The position numbers and the translations under genes are program-made. The notes under the pieces were generated by a model, which did no database searches, was not told where the DNA came from, and saw nothing but the letters and a program-made list of their open reading frames with translations. Positions 9,002-16,218 of a stretch of 64,000 nt of DNA are shown piece after piece (positions within the stretch are counted from its first letter, which is position 1; every line of letters begins with the position of its first letter). Source of the DNA: Pelovirga terrestris (GTDB lineage: Bacteria; Desulfobacterota; Desulfuromonadia; Desulfuromonadales; Geopsychrobacteraceae); the NCBI RefSeq assembly GCF_014773365.1, contig NZ_JACWUN010000001.1:62001-126000 (forward strand). Reading direction: 5' to 3'.

Positions 9002-9682
9002 ATGAGTTTGAACTTATCTAACGTTTTGAAACAATGTCATTTGTTCGCTGGAACCTCTGAAGCGGATCGGCAAATGCTCCTGTCCATCAGCAAGACGCGA
9101 GAGTACAACCGTGGTGAACTGCTATTTGAAGAGGGACAGGTCGCTGATGGTTTTTATGTGGTGGTCCGTGGCAAGGTAAAGGTTTTCAAGCTTTCGCCCG
9201 ACGGTCGGGAAAGAATTCTTCACGTTATTCATCCGGGTAGTAGTTTTGCTGACGCTGCCATCTTTGGTGATGGGGCCTTTCCAGCGTTTGCCACGTGTAT
9301 TGATCTGTCTTCCCTGCTATTTTTCCCGAAGGATCAATTTTTAGGGCTGCTCCACCGGCATCCGCAATTAGCAATCAACATGATTGCCGGGTTGTCCCGT
9401 TTTTTACGTAATTTTGCTACCCAGATTGAAGATCTGACCTTTCGGGAGGTTCCTGCGCGTCTGGCGCGTTTTTTAATCAGTGAATGCGACAAAGACAGCG
9501 GGCAAGTCAATCTGGCCGTCTCCAAGGCGCAACTGGCATCTAATCTGGGAACCACCAGTGAAACCCTGTCGCGTACGTTACGCAAACTTGCTGATGACGG
9601 GTTGATCACTGTCCAGGGGCGCACGATCAGCTTGATTGACACGAATCGGTTACACGATCTGGTAGATGCTGAGCGATGTTAA
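9002..9682 (+). CDS. Crp/Fnr-family transcription regulator
   Basis: 226 residues from the ATG at 9002; an in-frame TTG at 8978 has no better ribosome site. The N-terminal two thirds is a cyclic-nucleotide-binding-like beta roll (GELLFEEGQVADGFYVVVRGKVKVF, then HVIHPGSSFADAAIF). The C-terminus is a winged helix-turn-helix (SKAQLASNLGTTSETLSRTLRKLADDGLI). The N-terminal cysteine cluster that holds the iron-sulfur centre of Fnr is absent; only one Cys (LKQCHLF) is present, so it is closer to Crp/DNR types. It is divergent from the Fn3 gene with an 86-base gap, so it may control that gene; this is inference only. Confidence 0.85.
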   Translation: MSLNLSNVLKQCHLFAGTSEADRQMLLSISKTREYNRGELLFEEGQVADGFYVVVRGKVKVFKLSPDGRERILHVIHPGSSFADAAIFGDGAFPAFATCIDLSSLLFFPKDQFLGLLHRHPQLAINMIAGLSRFLRNFATQIEDLTFREVPARLARFLISECDKDSGQVNLAVSKAQLASNLGTTSETLSRTLRKLADDGLITVQGRTISLIDTNRLHDLVDAERC

Positions 9683-9692
9683 ACAGGTGTAA

Positions 9693-9828
9693 CTATTCAG
9701 CTCTATCCTTGTACCGGGCCTTTGAATCCTATGTCAAGGGACGCTTTTCGTCATCCCTGACCGCTTTTTGTCGCCGTCCATGGCGACAAATACCCTTGCC
9801 ACAGGATCCCCGACCCGGTACTGAACAG
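9693..9828 (+). repeat. Dispersed hairpin element, copy 1
   Basis: One of three copies of the same element (others at 42081-42180 and 62808-62944). The shared core begins TATGTCAAGGGACGC and runs to CCCTTGCCACAGGA. It holds a short CAAGGG/CCCTTG outer pair and a strong inner hairpin (TTGTCGCC with GGCGACAA, 9768-9789). This copy also has longer outer arms: CTATTCAG and GTACCGGG on the left, CCCGGTAC and TGAACAG on the right. It holds no credible coding frame. It resembles a small non-autonomous mobile element or a structured RNA. Confidence 0.8.
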
Positions 9829-10127
9829 ATACAAACAGGTTAACAAAATGTCGGTGGTGCTGAAGCGTTTTTGCCCTATTAAATCCTCTCCCAACATCCT
9901 TTTCTGATGATGAGCATGTAACATGCAGTAATAATTCATTTTCATGTTGAGACTTGCGCTCGACCCTGCTATTGTTCCAGTGTTGCTTTCTGTTAATTAG
10001 TTTCAAGCCTGAGGCACTGGTTGGACACGGTAAGAGTTGCCAGGTCGAAAACCGCTTGAATCAAGGTTTGCTTCATCATTAAGACGTTGCTTGATGTCTG
10101 TTGCTATCGGGTAAAGGAGAAGGACCT
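9829..10127. other. Intergenic stretch with one short dyad
   Basis: No gene is apparent between the hairpin element and the response regulator. The only local feature is a 13-base near-perfect inverted repeat at 9913-9925 (GCATGT-A-ACATGC) that could be a small operator. A clear Shine-Dalgarno sequence (AAAGGAGA) stands just before the regulator start at 10128. Confidence 0.4.
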
Positions 10128-10799
10128 ATGCATATTCTTGTCGTAGAAGACGAACAAAAGGTTGCTGGTTTTATTCAGCGGGGATTGGAAGAAGAAGGCT
10201 ACAAGGTTGATCTGGCTTTTGACGGTGATGCCGGAATTGAAAAGGGGCTTGCCGGCATCTATGATCTGATTCTGATGGATATCATGCTGCCAAAAAAAGA
10301 TGGTATTGCCGTTATTCGCGAACTGCGTGAAAAGGATATCAAGACACCGGTGTTATGTCTGACCGCGCGCGATTCGGTTGAGGATAAAGTCGTGGGTCTG
10401 GACATCGGCGCGGATGACTATCTGGCCAAACCTTTTGCATTTGCCGAGCTGGTGGCACGTTGCCGTGCCTTGATCCGCCGCGGCACCTCAGATCGTGGTG
10501 CGGAAATCCACTTTGCTGATCTGCGTCTTGATCCGGTAACCCATAAGGTCTGGCGTTCCGGTAAGGAGATTGAGCTCACCTCTAAAGAATACGCTCTAAT
10601 GGAATACTTTATGCGGAATCCCAATAAGGTGCTCACCCGCACCATGATCGCTGAAAATGTCTGGGATTACTCATTCGATTCATTCACCAATATTATCGAT
10701 GTTTATGTGAACTATCTGCGTAACAAGATTGATCGCGATTATGATAAAAAGCTGATCCATACGGTGCGTGGTTCCGGGTATGTATTGAAAGAGTCGTAA
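10128..10799 (+). CDS. OmpR/PhoB-family response regulator (orphan)
   Basis: 223 residues from the ATG at 10128, which has AAAGGAGA ahead of it. The receiver domain carries the acidic pair in LVVEDEQ, phospho-acceptor Asp in LILMDIMLPKKDG, and the conserved Thr and Lys (CLTARDS, DDYLAKPF). The C-terminal winged helix ends VYVNYLRNKIDRDYDKKLIHTVRGSGYVL. The family normally sits beside a sensor kinase; none is present here, as the next gene is a transporter after a terminator. Its kinase must be elsewhere. Confidence 0.92.
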   Translation: MHILVVEDEQKVAGFIQRGLEEEGYKVDLAFDGDAGIEKGLAGIYDLILMDIMLPKKDGIAVIRELREKDIKTPVLCLTARDSVEDKVVGLDIGADDYLAKPFAFAELVARCRALIRRGTSDRGAEIHFADLRLDPVTHKVWRSGKEIELTSKEYALMEYFMRNPNKVLTRTMIAENVWDYSFDSFTNIIDVYVNYLRNKIDRDYDKKLIHTVRGSGYVLKES

Positions 10800-10827
10800 T
10801 CCTTTACAAAACTCATTTCGTCTGGTT

Positions 10828-10864
10828 AAAGGGCCTGGTTATTTATATGATCAGGCCTTTTTTT
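10828..10864 (+). terminator. Intrinsic terminator after the response regulator
   Basis: A stem of GGGCCTG pairing with CAGGCC across an AT-rich loop is followed directly by seven T. It separates the regulator gene from the downstream permease. Confidence 0.8.
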
Positions 10865-10894
10865 CTTCATTTTTTCCCGTGTCAGGATACCTGA

Positions 10895-11839
10895 ATGGTT
10901 GCTGATTTTTATTTCGCCCTGACCATCACTGCGCCTATTTTTACCATTTTGGGTTTGGGCATTGTCTTCAAGCGGATCGGGCTGATCACCGAGGACTTTG
11001 CCCGGGTTGGTGCTGAGTTGGTGTTCAAGGTGACGCTGCCCTGCCTGTTGTTTGTCAAGCTGGTTGAAACCGACTTTCGCCACGATCTTCCGATTATCCT
11101 GATTATTTATGCGCTGCTGGCAACGATTGGGGTATTTGTTATCCTGGATCGTTTGATGACTGGATTCATCACGACTCCCGGTGACCGAGGGGTGTTTGTT
11201 CAGGGAGCCTTTCGCGGTAACATGGGAATCATCGGTCTGGCATTTTGCCTGAGTGCCTTTGGTGATGGGGTGGTGGCGGTTGCTTCCATCTATCTGGCGG
11301 CGTTGACCACTCTGTTCAATATCCTGTCAGTGATCACCCTGACCCGTCACCAGAACCGCACTATCGACGTTTCCCACCGGTGGCGGGTGTTCCTTGAAAT
11401 TGGTAAAAATCCCCTGATTATTGCCATTGTCATTGGGGTCCTGGTGTCGTTAAGCCGGATTCCGGTTCCCGCGCTGCTATTGACGACCGGGGACTACTTC
11501 GCCCGCATGACCTTGCCATTAGCCCTGCTGTGTGCCGGCGCCTCAATTCGTCTGCTTGAATTTAAAGGGGATCGGGCTCTGTACTGGGCATCGGCGGGGA
11601 AATTGTTATTTGTGCCGCTGGTGATCACCGCGGGTGGAGCCCTGATCGGCCTGCGGGGGCAGGAGTTGGGTGTGCTCTACCTGATGAGTGCAGCGCCGAC
11701 CGCCGCCGCAAGCTACCCGATGGCGCTATCCCTCGGCGGCAATCATCACCTCGCCGCTGCTATTATCGCCATGACATCGTTGGGGTCGGTGTTTTTCATT
11801 ACGGTGGGGGTATTTGTGCTGCGTTCGCTGGGGTTGATA

Positions 11840-11842
<3 letters not shown>
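10895..11842 (+). CDS. AEC-family auxin efflux carrier-like permease
   Basis: 315 residues with about ten hydrophobic helices spread over the whole length, in the two five-helix halves typical of this family. Motifs include the first helix (FTILGLGIVFKRIGLI), the central FRGNMGIIGLAF and the late AAPTAAASYPMALSLGGN. Members export or import small organic acids such as malate or malonate; the substrate is not readable. A Shine-Dalgarno sequence (TCAGGA) precedes the ATG. The stop codon TAG is the first three bases of a heptad-repeat palindrome. Confidence 0.85.
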
Positions 11843-11986
<144 letters not shown>

Positions 11987-11988
11987 TT

Positions 11989-12744
11989 TTAAGATTCAAA
12001 CTTCACAATGCGGATAAAATCCTCGGCTTTAAGGCTGGCGCCGCCAACCAGGGCGCCGTCGATATCGGTCTGTGCCATTAAGCCATCAACATTGTTGGGT
12101 TTTACGCTGCCACCATAGAGAATGCGGGTGGCTTCGGCTACTTCCTGACTGTACAGTCCCTGCAATAATCCGCGGATAAAAGCGTGGGCTTCCTGTGCCT
12201 GCTCATCGCCGGCGGTGACCCCGGTACCGATTGCCCATACCGGTTCGTAGGCGATGACAACCCTGGTCATCTGTGTAGTTGATATCCCGGCTAGACCCTC
12301 TTTGATCTGGCTCGTCAGGACCTCAAGCATCTGATGGGTTTCTCGCTCGTGCAGGGTTTCGCCAATACAGAGGATAGCGCCAAGACCTGCGTTGATGGTT
12401 GCGCTGACTTTCTGATTGATGAACTGATTGGTTTCGTTCAGGAGTTGGCGGCGTTCCGAATGGCCACTGATGATGTAGTGACAACCGGCATCCCCCAGCA
12501 GGGCAGGGGAAACCTCGCCGGTAAAAGCACCGGTTTCAGCCGGATAACAGTTTTGCGCTGCTAGCTGGATAGGTGAGTTGGTGATTTTTTTTGAAACACT
12601 GGCCAGGGCAGTAAAGACCGGAGCAATGACAATATCACGATCGTTGATGGTAGACAATTGTTGAACCAGTTCTGCCGCCAGTTGACTGGACTCTTCAAGG
12701 GTTTTGTGGAGTTTCCAGTTGCCGGCGATCATTGGTTTACGCAT
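11989..12744 (-). CDS. tpiA: Triosephosphate isomerase
   Basis: 251 residues, the normal length. The phosphate-binding N-terminus MIAGNWKLHKT holds the catalytic Lys; the catalytic His is in SGHSERR and the catalytic Glu in YEPVWAIGTG; the closing loop is followed by LYGGSVKPNN. It interconverts dihydroxyacetone phosphate and glyceraldehyde 3-phosphate in the cytoplasm. It is the last gene of a leftward gapA-pgk-tpiA operon, with AAGGAGA in front of the ATG. Confidence 0.97.
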   Translation of the reverse strand: MRKPMIAGNWKLHKTLEESSQLAAELVQQLSTINDRDIVIAPVFTALASVSKKITNSPIQLAAQNCYPAETGAFTGEVSPALLGDAGCHYIISGHSERRQLLNETNQFINQKVSATINAGLGAILCIGETLHERETHQMLEVLTSQIKEGLAGISTTQMTRVVIAYEPVWAIGTGVTAGDEQAQEAHAFIRGLLQGLYSQEVAEATRILYGGSVKPNNVDGLMAQTDIDGALVGGASLKAEDFIRIVKFES

Positions 12745-12769
12745 GGTGTGTCTCCTTGCTTCCTATCAT

Positions 12770-14059
12770 TCAATGAAGAGCTTGTAAAAACATAGGATGG
12801 CTAAGCAAAAATTTCGTCCTGCACCGTAACGCCGGAGGGCGGACTTTTTGCGACGCCATCATTTTTTTATCTGAAAGGGCGACGACTCCCGGCAACGCTT
12901 TGCCTTCGAGAAATTCCAGAGAAGCACCGCCACCGGTGGAAATGTGGGTCATCTTGTCCTGCAGTTTGGCTTTGTTGACCGCTGCAACGGAATCGCCGCC
13001 ACCGATAATTGACAAGCAATCACTTGCTGCCAGTGCTTCAGCAACAGCAACGGTGCCCTTGGCAAAGGCAGGGAATTCAAAAACTCCCATCGGTCCATTC
13101 CAGAGCACGGTTCTGGCTGAAACGATCTGCTGTTGATAGGTGGCAATGGTTTGAGGTCCGATATCCAGCCCCATGCCGGTGGCCGGAAACTGATCGTTGC
13201 TGACAACAGTGAAGGGGCTGTCGGCAGCAAAGGTTTCAGCGGCCAGATGATCGGTCGGCAGGAATATGGTGACCTTTTTCTGTTTGGCTTTAGCCAGTAG
13301 GTCGAGGGCCATATCCAGACGATCCTCTTCCACTAGAGAAGCACCGATGGCATTGCCTTGCGCCTTAAGGAAGGTGTAGGCCATGCCTCCACCGATCAGG
13401 ATAGTATCGACCTTTTCCAGCAGTTTTTCGATGACGGTAATCTTGTCGCTGACCTTGGCCCCACCAAGAATCGCCACAAAGGGGCGCTCCGGGTTATCGA
13501 GGGCGCTACCAAGGTATTGCAATTCATTCTGCATCAATAAGCCGGCAACTGCCGGTTTAAGAATCCGGGCGACCCCTTCGGTTGAAGCATGGGCACGATG
13601 GGCGCTACCGAAAGCGTCGTTGACATAAACGTCGGCCAGGGCCGCCAGTTGCGCAGCAAAGGCGGGGTCATTGTCGGTTTCACCGGCATGAAAGCGAACA
13701 TTTTCAAGCAGCATCACTTGACCGGCTTCGAGCTTTTCAGCCAATGCTGTCGTTTCAGGGCCAATGCAGTCGGGAGCCATCAGCACCGGTTGTCCAAGCA
13801 GCGATGCTAAATAGCTGGCGACCGGGGCCAGACTTGCCGCCGGATCAGCTTTGCCTTTGGGACGCCCGAGGTGGGACGCCAGGATCACCCTGGCACCATG
13901 TTGGAGCAGGTAGTTGATCGTCGGCAAGGCGGCGCGGATGCGGGTATCATCGGTGATTGATCCCTGCTTGTCGATGGGTACGTTAAAGTCTACACGACAG
14001 AAAACCCGCTTGCTGGTGACATCAATATCTTCGATGGTTTGTTTGTTGAACATGGTCAT
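12770..14059 (-). CDS. pgk: Phosphoglycerate kinase with a read-through C-terminal tail
   Basis: 429 residues. The N-terminal domain has RVDFNVP and the substrate-binding SHLGRPKG; the C-terminal domain has [18 protein letters not shown] and the nucleotide-binding GGGDSVAAV ... [13 protein letters not shown]. Family members end around ALSDKK, which is residue 399 here. The frame then runs on for 30 more residues (MMASQKV ... FLQALH) that look like no PGK. Directly after that point the coding strand has GAT followed by seven A and TGATGG; with one A fewer the codons would be GAT AAA AAA TGA. So the tail is probably caused by a one-base insertion or a sequencing error. The body should be fully active. 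Confidence 0.95.
   Translation of the reverse strand: MTMFNKQTIEDIDVTSKRVFCRVDFNVPIDKQGSITDDTRIRAALPTINYLLQHGARVILASHLGRPKGKADPAASLAPVASYLASLLGQPVLMAPDCIGPETTALAEKLEAGQVMLLENVRFHAGETDNDPAFAAQLAALADVYVNDAFGSAHRAHASTEGVARILKPAVAGLLMQNELQYLGSALDNPERPFVAILGGAKVSDKITVIEKLLEKVDTILIGGGMAYTFLKAQGNAIGASLVEEDRLDMALDLLAKAKQKKVTIFLPTDHLAAETFAADSPFTVVSNDQFPATGMGLDIGPQTIATYQQQIVSARTVLWNGPMGVFEFPAFAKGTVAVAEALAASDCLSIIGGGDSVAAVNKAKLQDKMTHISTGGGASLEFLEGKALPGVVALSDKKMMASQKVRPPALRCRTKFLLSHPMFLQALH
12805..12851. repeat. Imperfect 47-base palindrome between pgk and tpiA
   Basis: The ends GCAAAAA and TTTTTGC pair, with CGCCGGAGGGCGG near one side of the centre. It lies in what would be the pgk-tpiA spacer if pgk stopped at its canonical position, and it encodes most of the extra pgk tail. 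It could be a small dispersed repeat or an RNA-processing hairpin; there is no second copy that I noticed in this window. Confidence 0.5.
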
Positions 14060-14085
14060 TCCCCAAATTTCTCACTAGGAGGATT

Positions 14086-15087
14086 TTACTGCTTTTTAGC
14101 GACATAGTTAACCAGGTCAACCACACGGTGGGAATAACCCCATTCGTTGTCATACCAGGTCAGTACCTTAACCATTTTGCCGCCGATGACATTGGTGTTA
14201 AGGGCATCGAGGGTTGATGAGGCGGGAGAGCCGTTAAAGTCACGTGAAACCAGGGGGAGTTCACAGTAATCGAGAATCCCTTTAAGTTCATTCTCGGATG
14301 CTTTCTTCATCGCCCGGTTGACCTCTTCAATGGAGGTTTCTTTTTCGGTTTCGACGACCAGATCGACCAGCGAAACGTTGGGGGTCGGGACGCGGATCGC
14401 CATACCATCCAGCTTGCCTTTAAGTGCCGGCAGCACCAGGGACGTCACACGGGCAGCACCGGTGGTGGTGGGAATCATTGACATAGCGGCAGCACGGGCG
14501 CGGCGCAGATCTTTGTGGGGGAGATCCAGGATGCATTGGTCGTTGGTGTAAGCATGAACGGTCGTCATCATGCCACGGACAATGCCGAAGTTTTCCAACA
14601 GCACCTTGGCGACCGGGGCCAGGCAGTTGGTGGTGCAGGAGGCATTGGAAATGACCTGGTGGGAACGCTGGTAGTCTTTTTCGTTGATCCCCATACAGAT
14701 GGTAACATCAGCATCCTTGCCGGGTGCGGTGACGATAACCTTCTTCGCGCCGGCAGTCAGGTGCATAGCGGCCTTGTCGCGATCACTGAAGATGCCGGTA
14801 GCTTCGATCACAATGTCAACCCCCAGTTGTTCCCAGGGGAGCTGCAAGGGGTCGCGCTGGGAGAGGATCTGAATTTTTTTGCCGTTCACGATCAGATTCG
14901 CGCCATCGGTGCTGACGTCGCCGGCAAAGGTGCCATGAACAGAATCATATTTAAACAGATGCGCCAGGGTGGCGGCATCGGTCAGGTCATTGATGGCGAC
15001 AACATCCATGCTGTTGGTTTGTGCAGCAATCCGCAGGACATTACGGCCGATACGGCCAAATCCGTTAATCGCAATTTTTACAGACAT
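14086..15087 (-). CDS. gapA: Glyceraldehyde-3-phosphate dehydrogenase, type I
   Basis: 333 residues. The NAD-binding start is INGFGRIGRNVLR; the active-site Cys is in NASCTTNCLAP; the phosphate-binding Thr residues are in TTTGAAR; the C-terminus has WYDNEWGYSHRVVDL. It oxidises glyceraldehyde 3-phosphate to 1,3-bisphosphoglycerate, or the reverse in gluconeogenesis. First gene of the leftward glycolytic operon; AAGGAGGAAA stands before the ATG. An Asn replaces the usual Asp near the end of the first nucleotide-binding strand (VVAINDLTD), as in other bacterial type I enzymes. Confidence 0.97.
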   Translation of the reverse strand: MSVKIAINGFGRIGRNVLRIAAQTNSMDVVAINDLTDAATLAHLFKYDSVHGTFAGDVSTDGANLIVNGKKIQILSQRDPLQLPWEQLGVDIVIEATGIFSDRDKAAMHLTAGAKKVIVTAPGKDADVTICMGINEKDYQRSHQVISNASCTTNCLAPVAKVLLENFGIVRGMMTTVHAYTNDQCILDLPHKDLRRARAAAMSMIPTTTGAARVTSLVLPALKGKLDGMAIRVPTPNVSLVDLVVETEKETSIEEVNRAMKKASENELKGILDYCELPLVSRDFNGSPASSTLDALNTNVIGGKMVKVLTWYDNEWGYSHRVVDLVNYVAKKQ

Positions 15088-15163
15088 TCATTTCCTCCTT
15101 GGGGGTAGATATACAAATGATATTAGGGGTGAGCCTTGGTGAACGAAAAAAAAGAATTCTTTT

Positions 15164-15192
15164 AACGTACATTTCAACGAGTGAAATACGTT
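15164..15192. promoter_or_regulatory. Dyad in the gapA/WalJ-like divergent region (candidate operator)
   Basis: AACGTACATTTCA and TGAAATACGTT form an imperfect inverted repeat, next to a perfect 14-base palindrome AAAAGAATTCTTTT (15150-15163). They lie 75-105 bases upstream of gapA, in the 270-base region between two divergent genes, so a regulator could bind here. I could not assign clear -35/-10 boxes. Confidence 0.35.
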
Positions 15193-15357
15193 GGTAATTT
15201 TCTTCGAAACAGCCTTCAACTTACATTAAAAAGTCCGTTTTGACTATCTATTTCCTCCTCTTTGGAGAAAAATGTCGGGACAGTTTATGGTTGCGGCAAG
15301 CGGCTGTTTTCGGTATAAGGACAACGCTTGCGTGGGGATGAAAGGACACAAAAAACG

Positions 15358-16149
15358 GTGCGCGTCTGTTTGCTGGCTAGTGGAAGCCGTGGGAATAGCA
15401 CTCTTGTTGAGGTGGATAATACCCGTCTGCTGATCGACGCCGGGTTGTCCGGTAAAGAGACGCAGCGGCGTCTGGCGCATTTAGGTTTGTGCTGCGACGA
15501 TCTCGACGCCATCCTGGTCACCCATGAGCACCACGATCACGTCGGTGGCATCGGACCATTGGCCAGGCGCCATCAGTTGCCCGTGTACGTTGACAGCAAG
15601 ACCTGTTCAGCCATGTCGCAGCTGGGAACAATTCCACAGTGCTGTGAGTTTGATGCCGGTGACAGCTTTGAGCTGCGCAACCTGTTGATTTCATCTTTCT
15701 CTACGACTCACGACGCCATTAATCCTGTCGGCTTTACCATCGATTCACGTGAGGGCAAGATTGGCTATGCGACTGATCTGGGCATTGCTACCCGCCTGAT
15801 TGCTGATCGCCTGCGCCAGTGCCGGGTGCTGGTGCTGGAAGCCAATCACGATGAACAGATGTTAATCGACGGTGTTTATCCATGGACACTGAAACAGCGT
15901 ATTCGCAGTCGTCATGGTCATCTTTCCAATGAACAGGCCTGCCTGCTGCTGGAAGATATCGGCTGGCCGGGTCTCGAAGCCCTTTTTCTGGCGCATTTGA
16001 GTGAAGACAATAATTGTAGCAATCTGGTTTCATCACTCTTTGCGCAATTTGTTCGGGATAACGTCTATCAGACCCAGGTGATTGTTGGTTGCCAGTCTCG
16101 CATCAGCGCGTGTTTTAATGATACGGGCGCGACTGTCGCTGTTCCTTAG
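15358..16149 (+). CDS. Metallo-beta-lactamase-fold hydrolase (YycJ/WalJ-like)
   Basis: 263 residues from the GTG at 15358, chosen because the product then begins MRVCLLASGSRGNSTLVEVD as in the family, with GAAAGGA upstream. An in-frame TTG at 15328 would add ten residues without support. The metal-binding motif THEHHDHVGG, a second His (TTHDAINPVGF), the Asp of YATDLG and a late His (LAHLSEDNN) form a two-metal centre. Related proteins are single-strand exonuclease-like enzymes in the cytoplasm. It stands just before the purine genes but a promoter for those could lie in the 69-base gap. Confidence 0.88.
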   Translation: MRVCLLASGSRGNSTLVEVDNTRLLIDAGLSGKETQRRLAHLGLCCDDLDAILVTHEHHDHVGGIGPLARRHQLPVYVDSKTCSAMSQLGTIPQCCEFDAGDSFELRNLLISSFSTTHDAINPVGFTIDSREGKIGYATDLGIATRLIADRLRQCRVLVLEANHDEQMLIDGVYPWTLKQRIRSRHGHLSNEQACLLLEDIGWPGLEALFLAHLSEDNNCSNLVSSLFAQFVRDNVYQTQVIVGCQSRISACFNDTGATVAVP

Positions 16150-16218
16150 ATTGATCAACCCGGTATTTAAATTGAAAGCAGGATCTCCCTCGCAGCTTAA
16201 GGTCACGGAGTCATTAAC

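Noticed and set aside
12334-12564. Frames on the + strand within tpiA and pgk
   Set aside because: They overlap strongly supported glycolytic genes and lack any motif.
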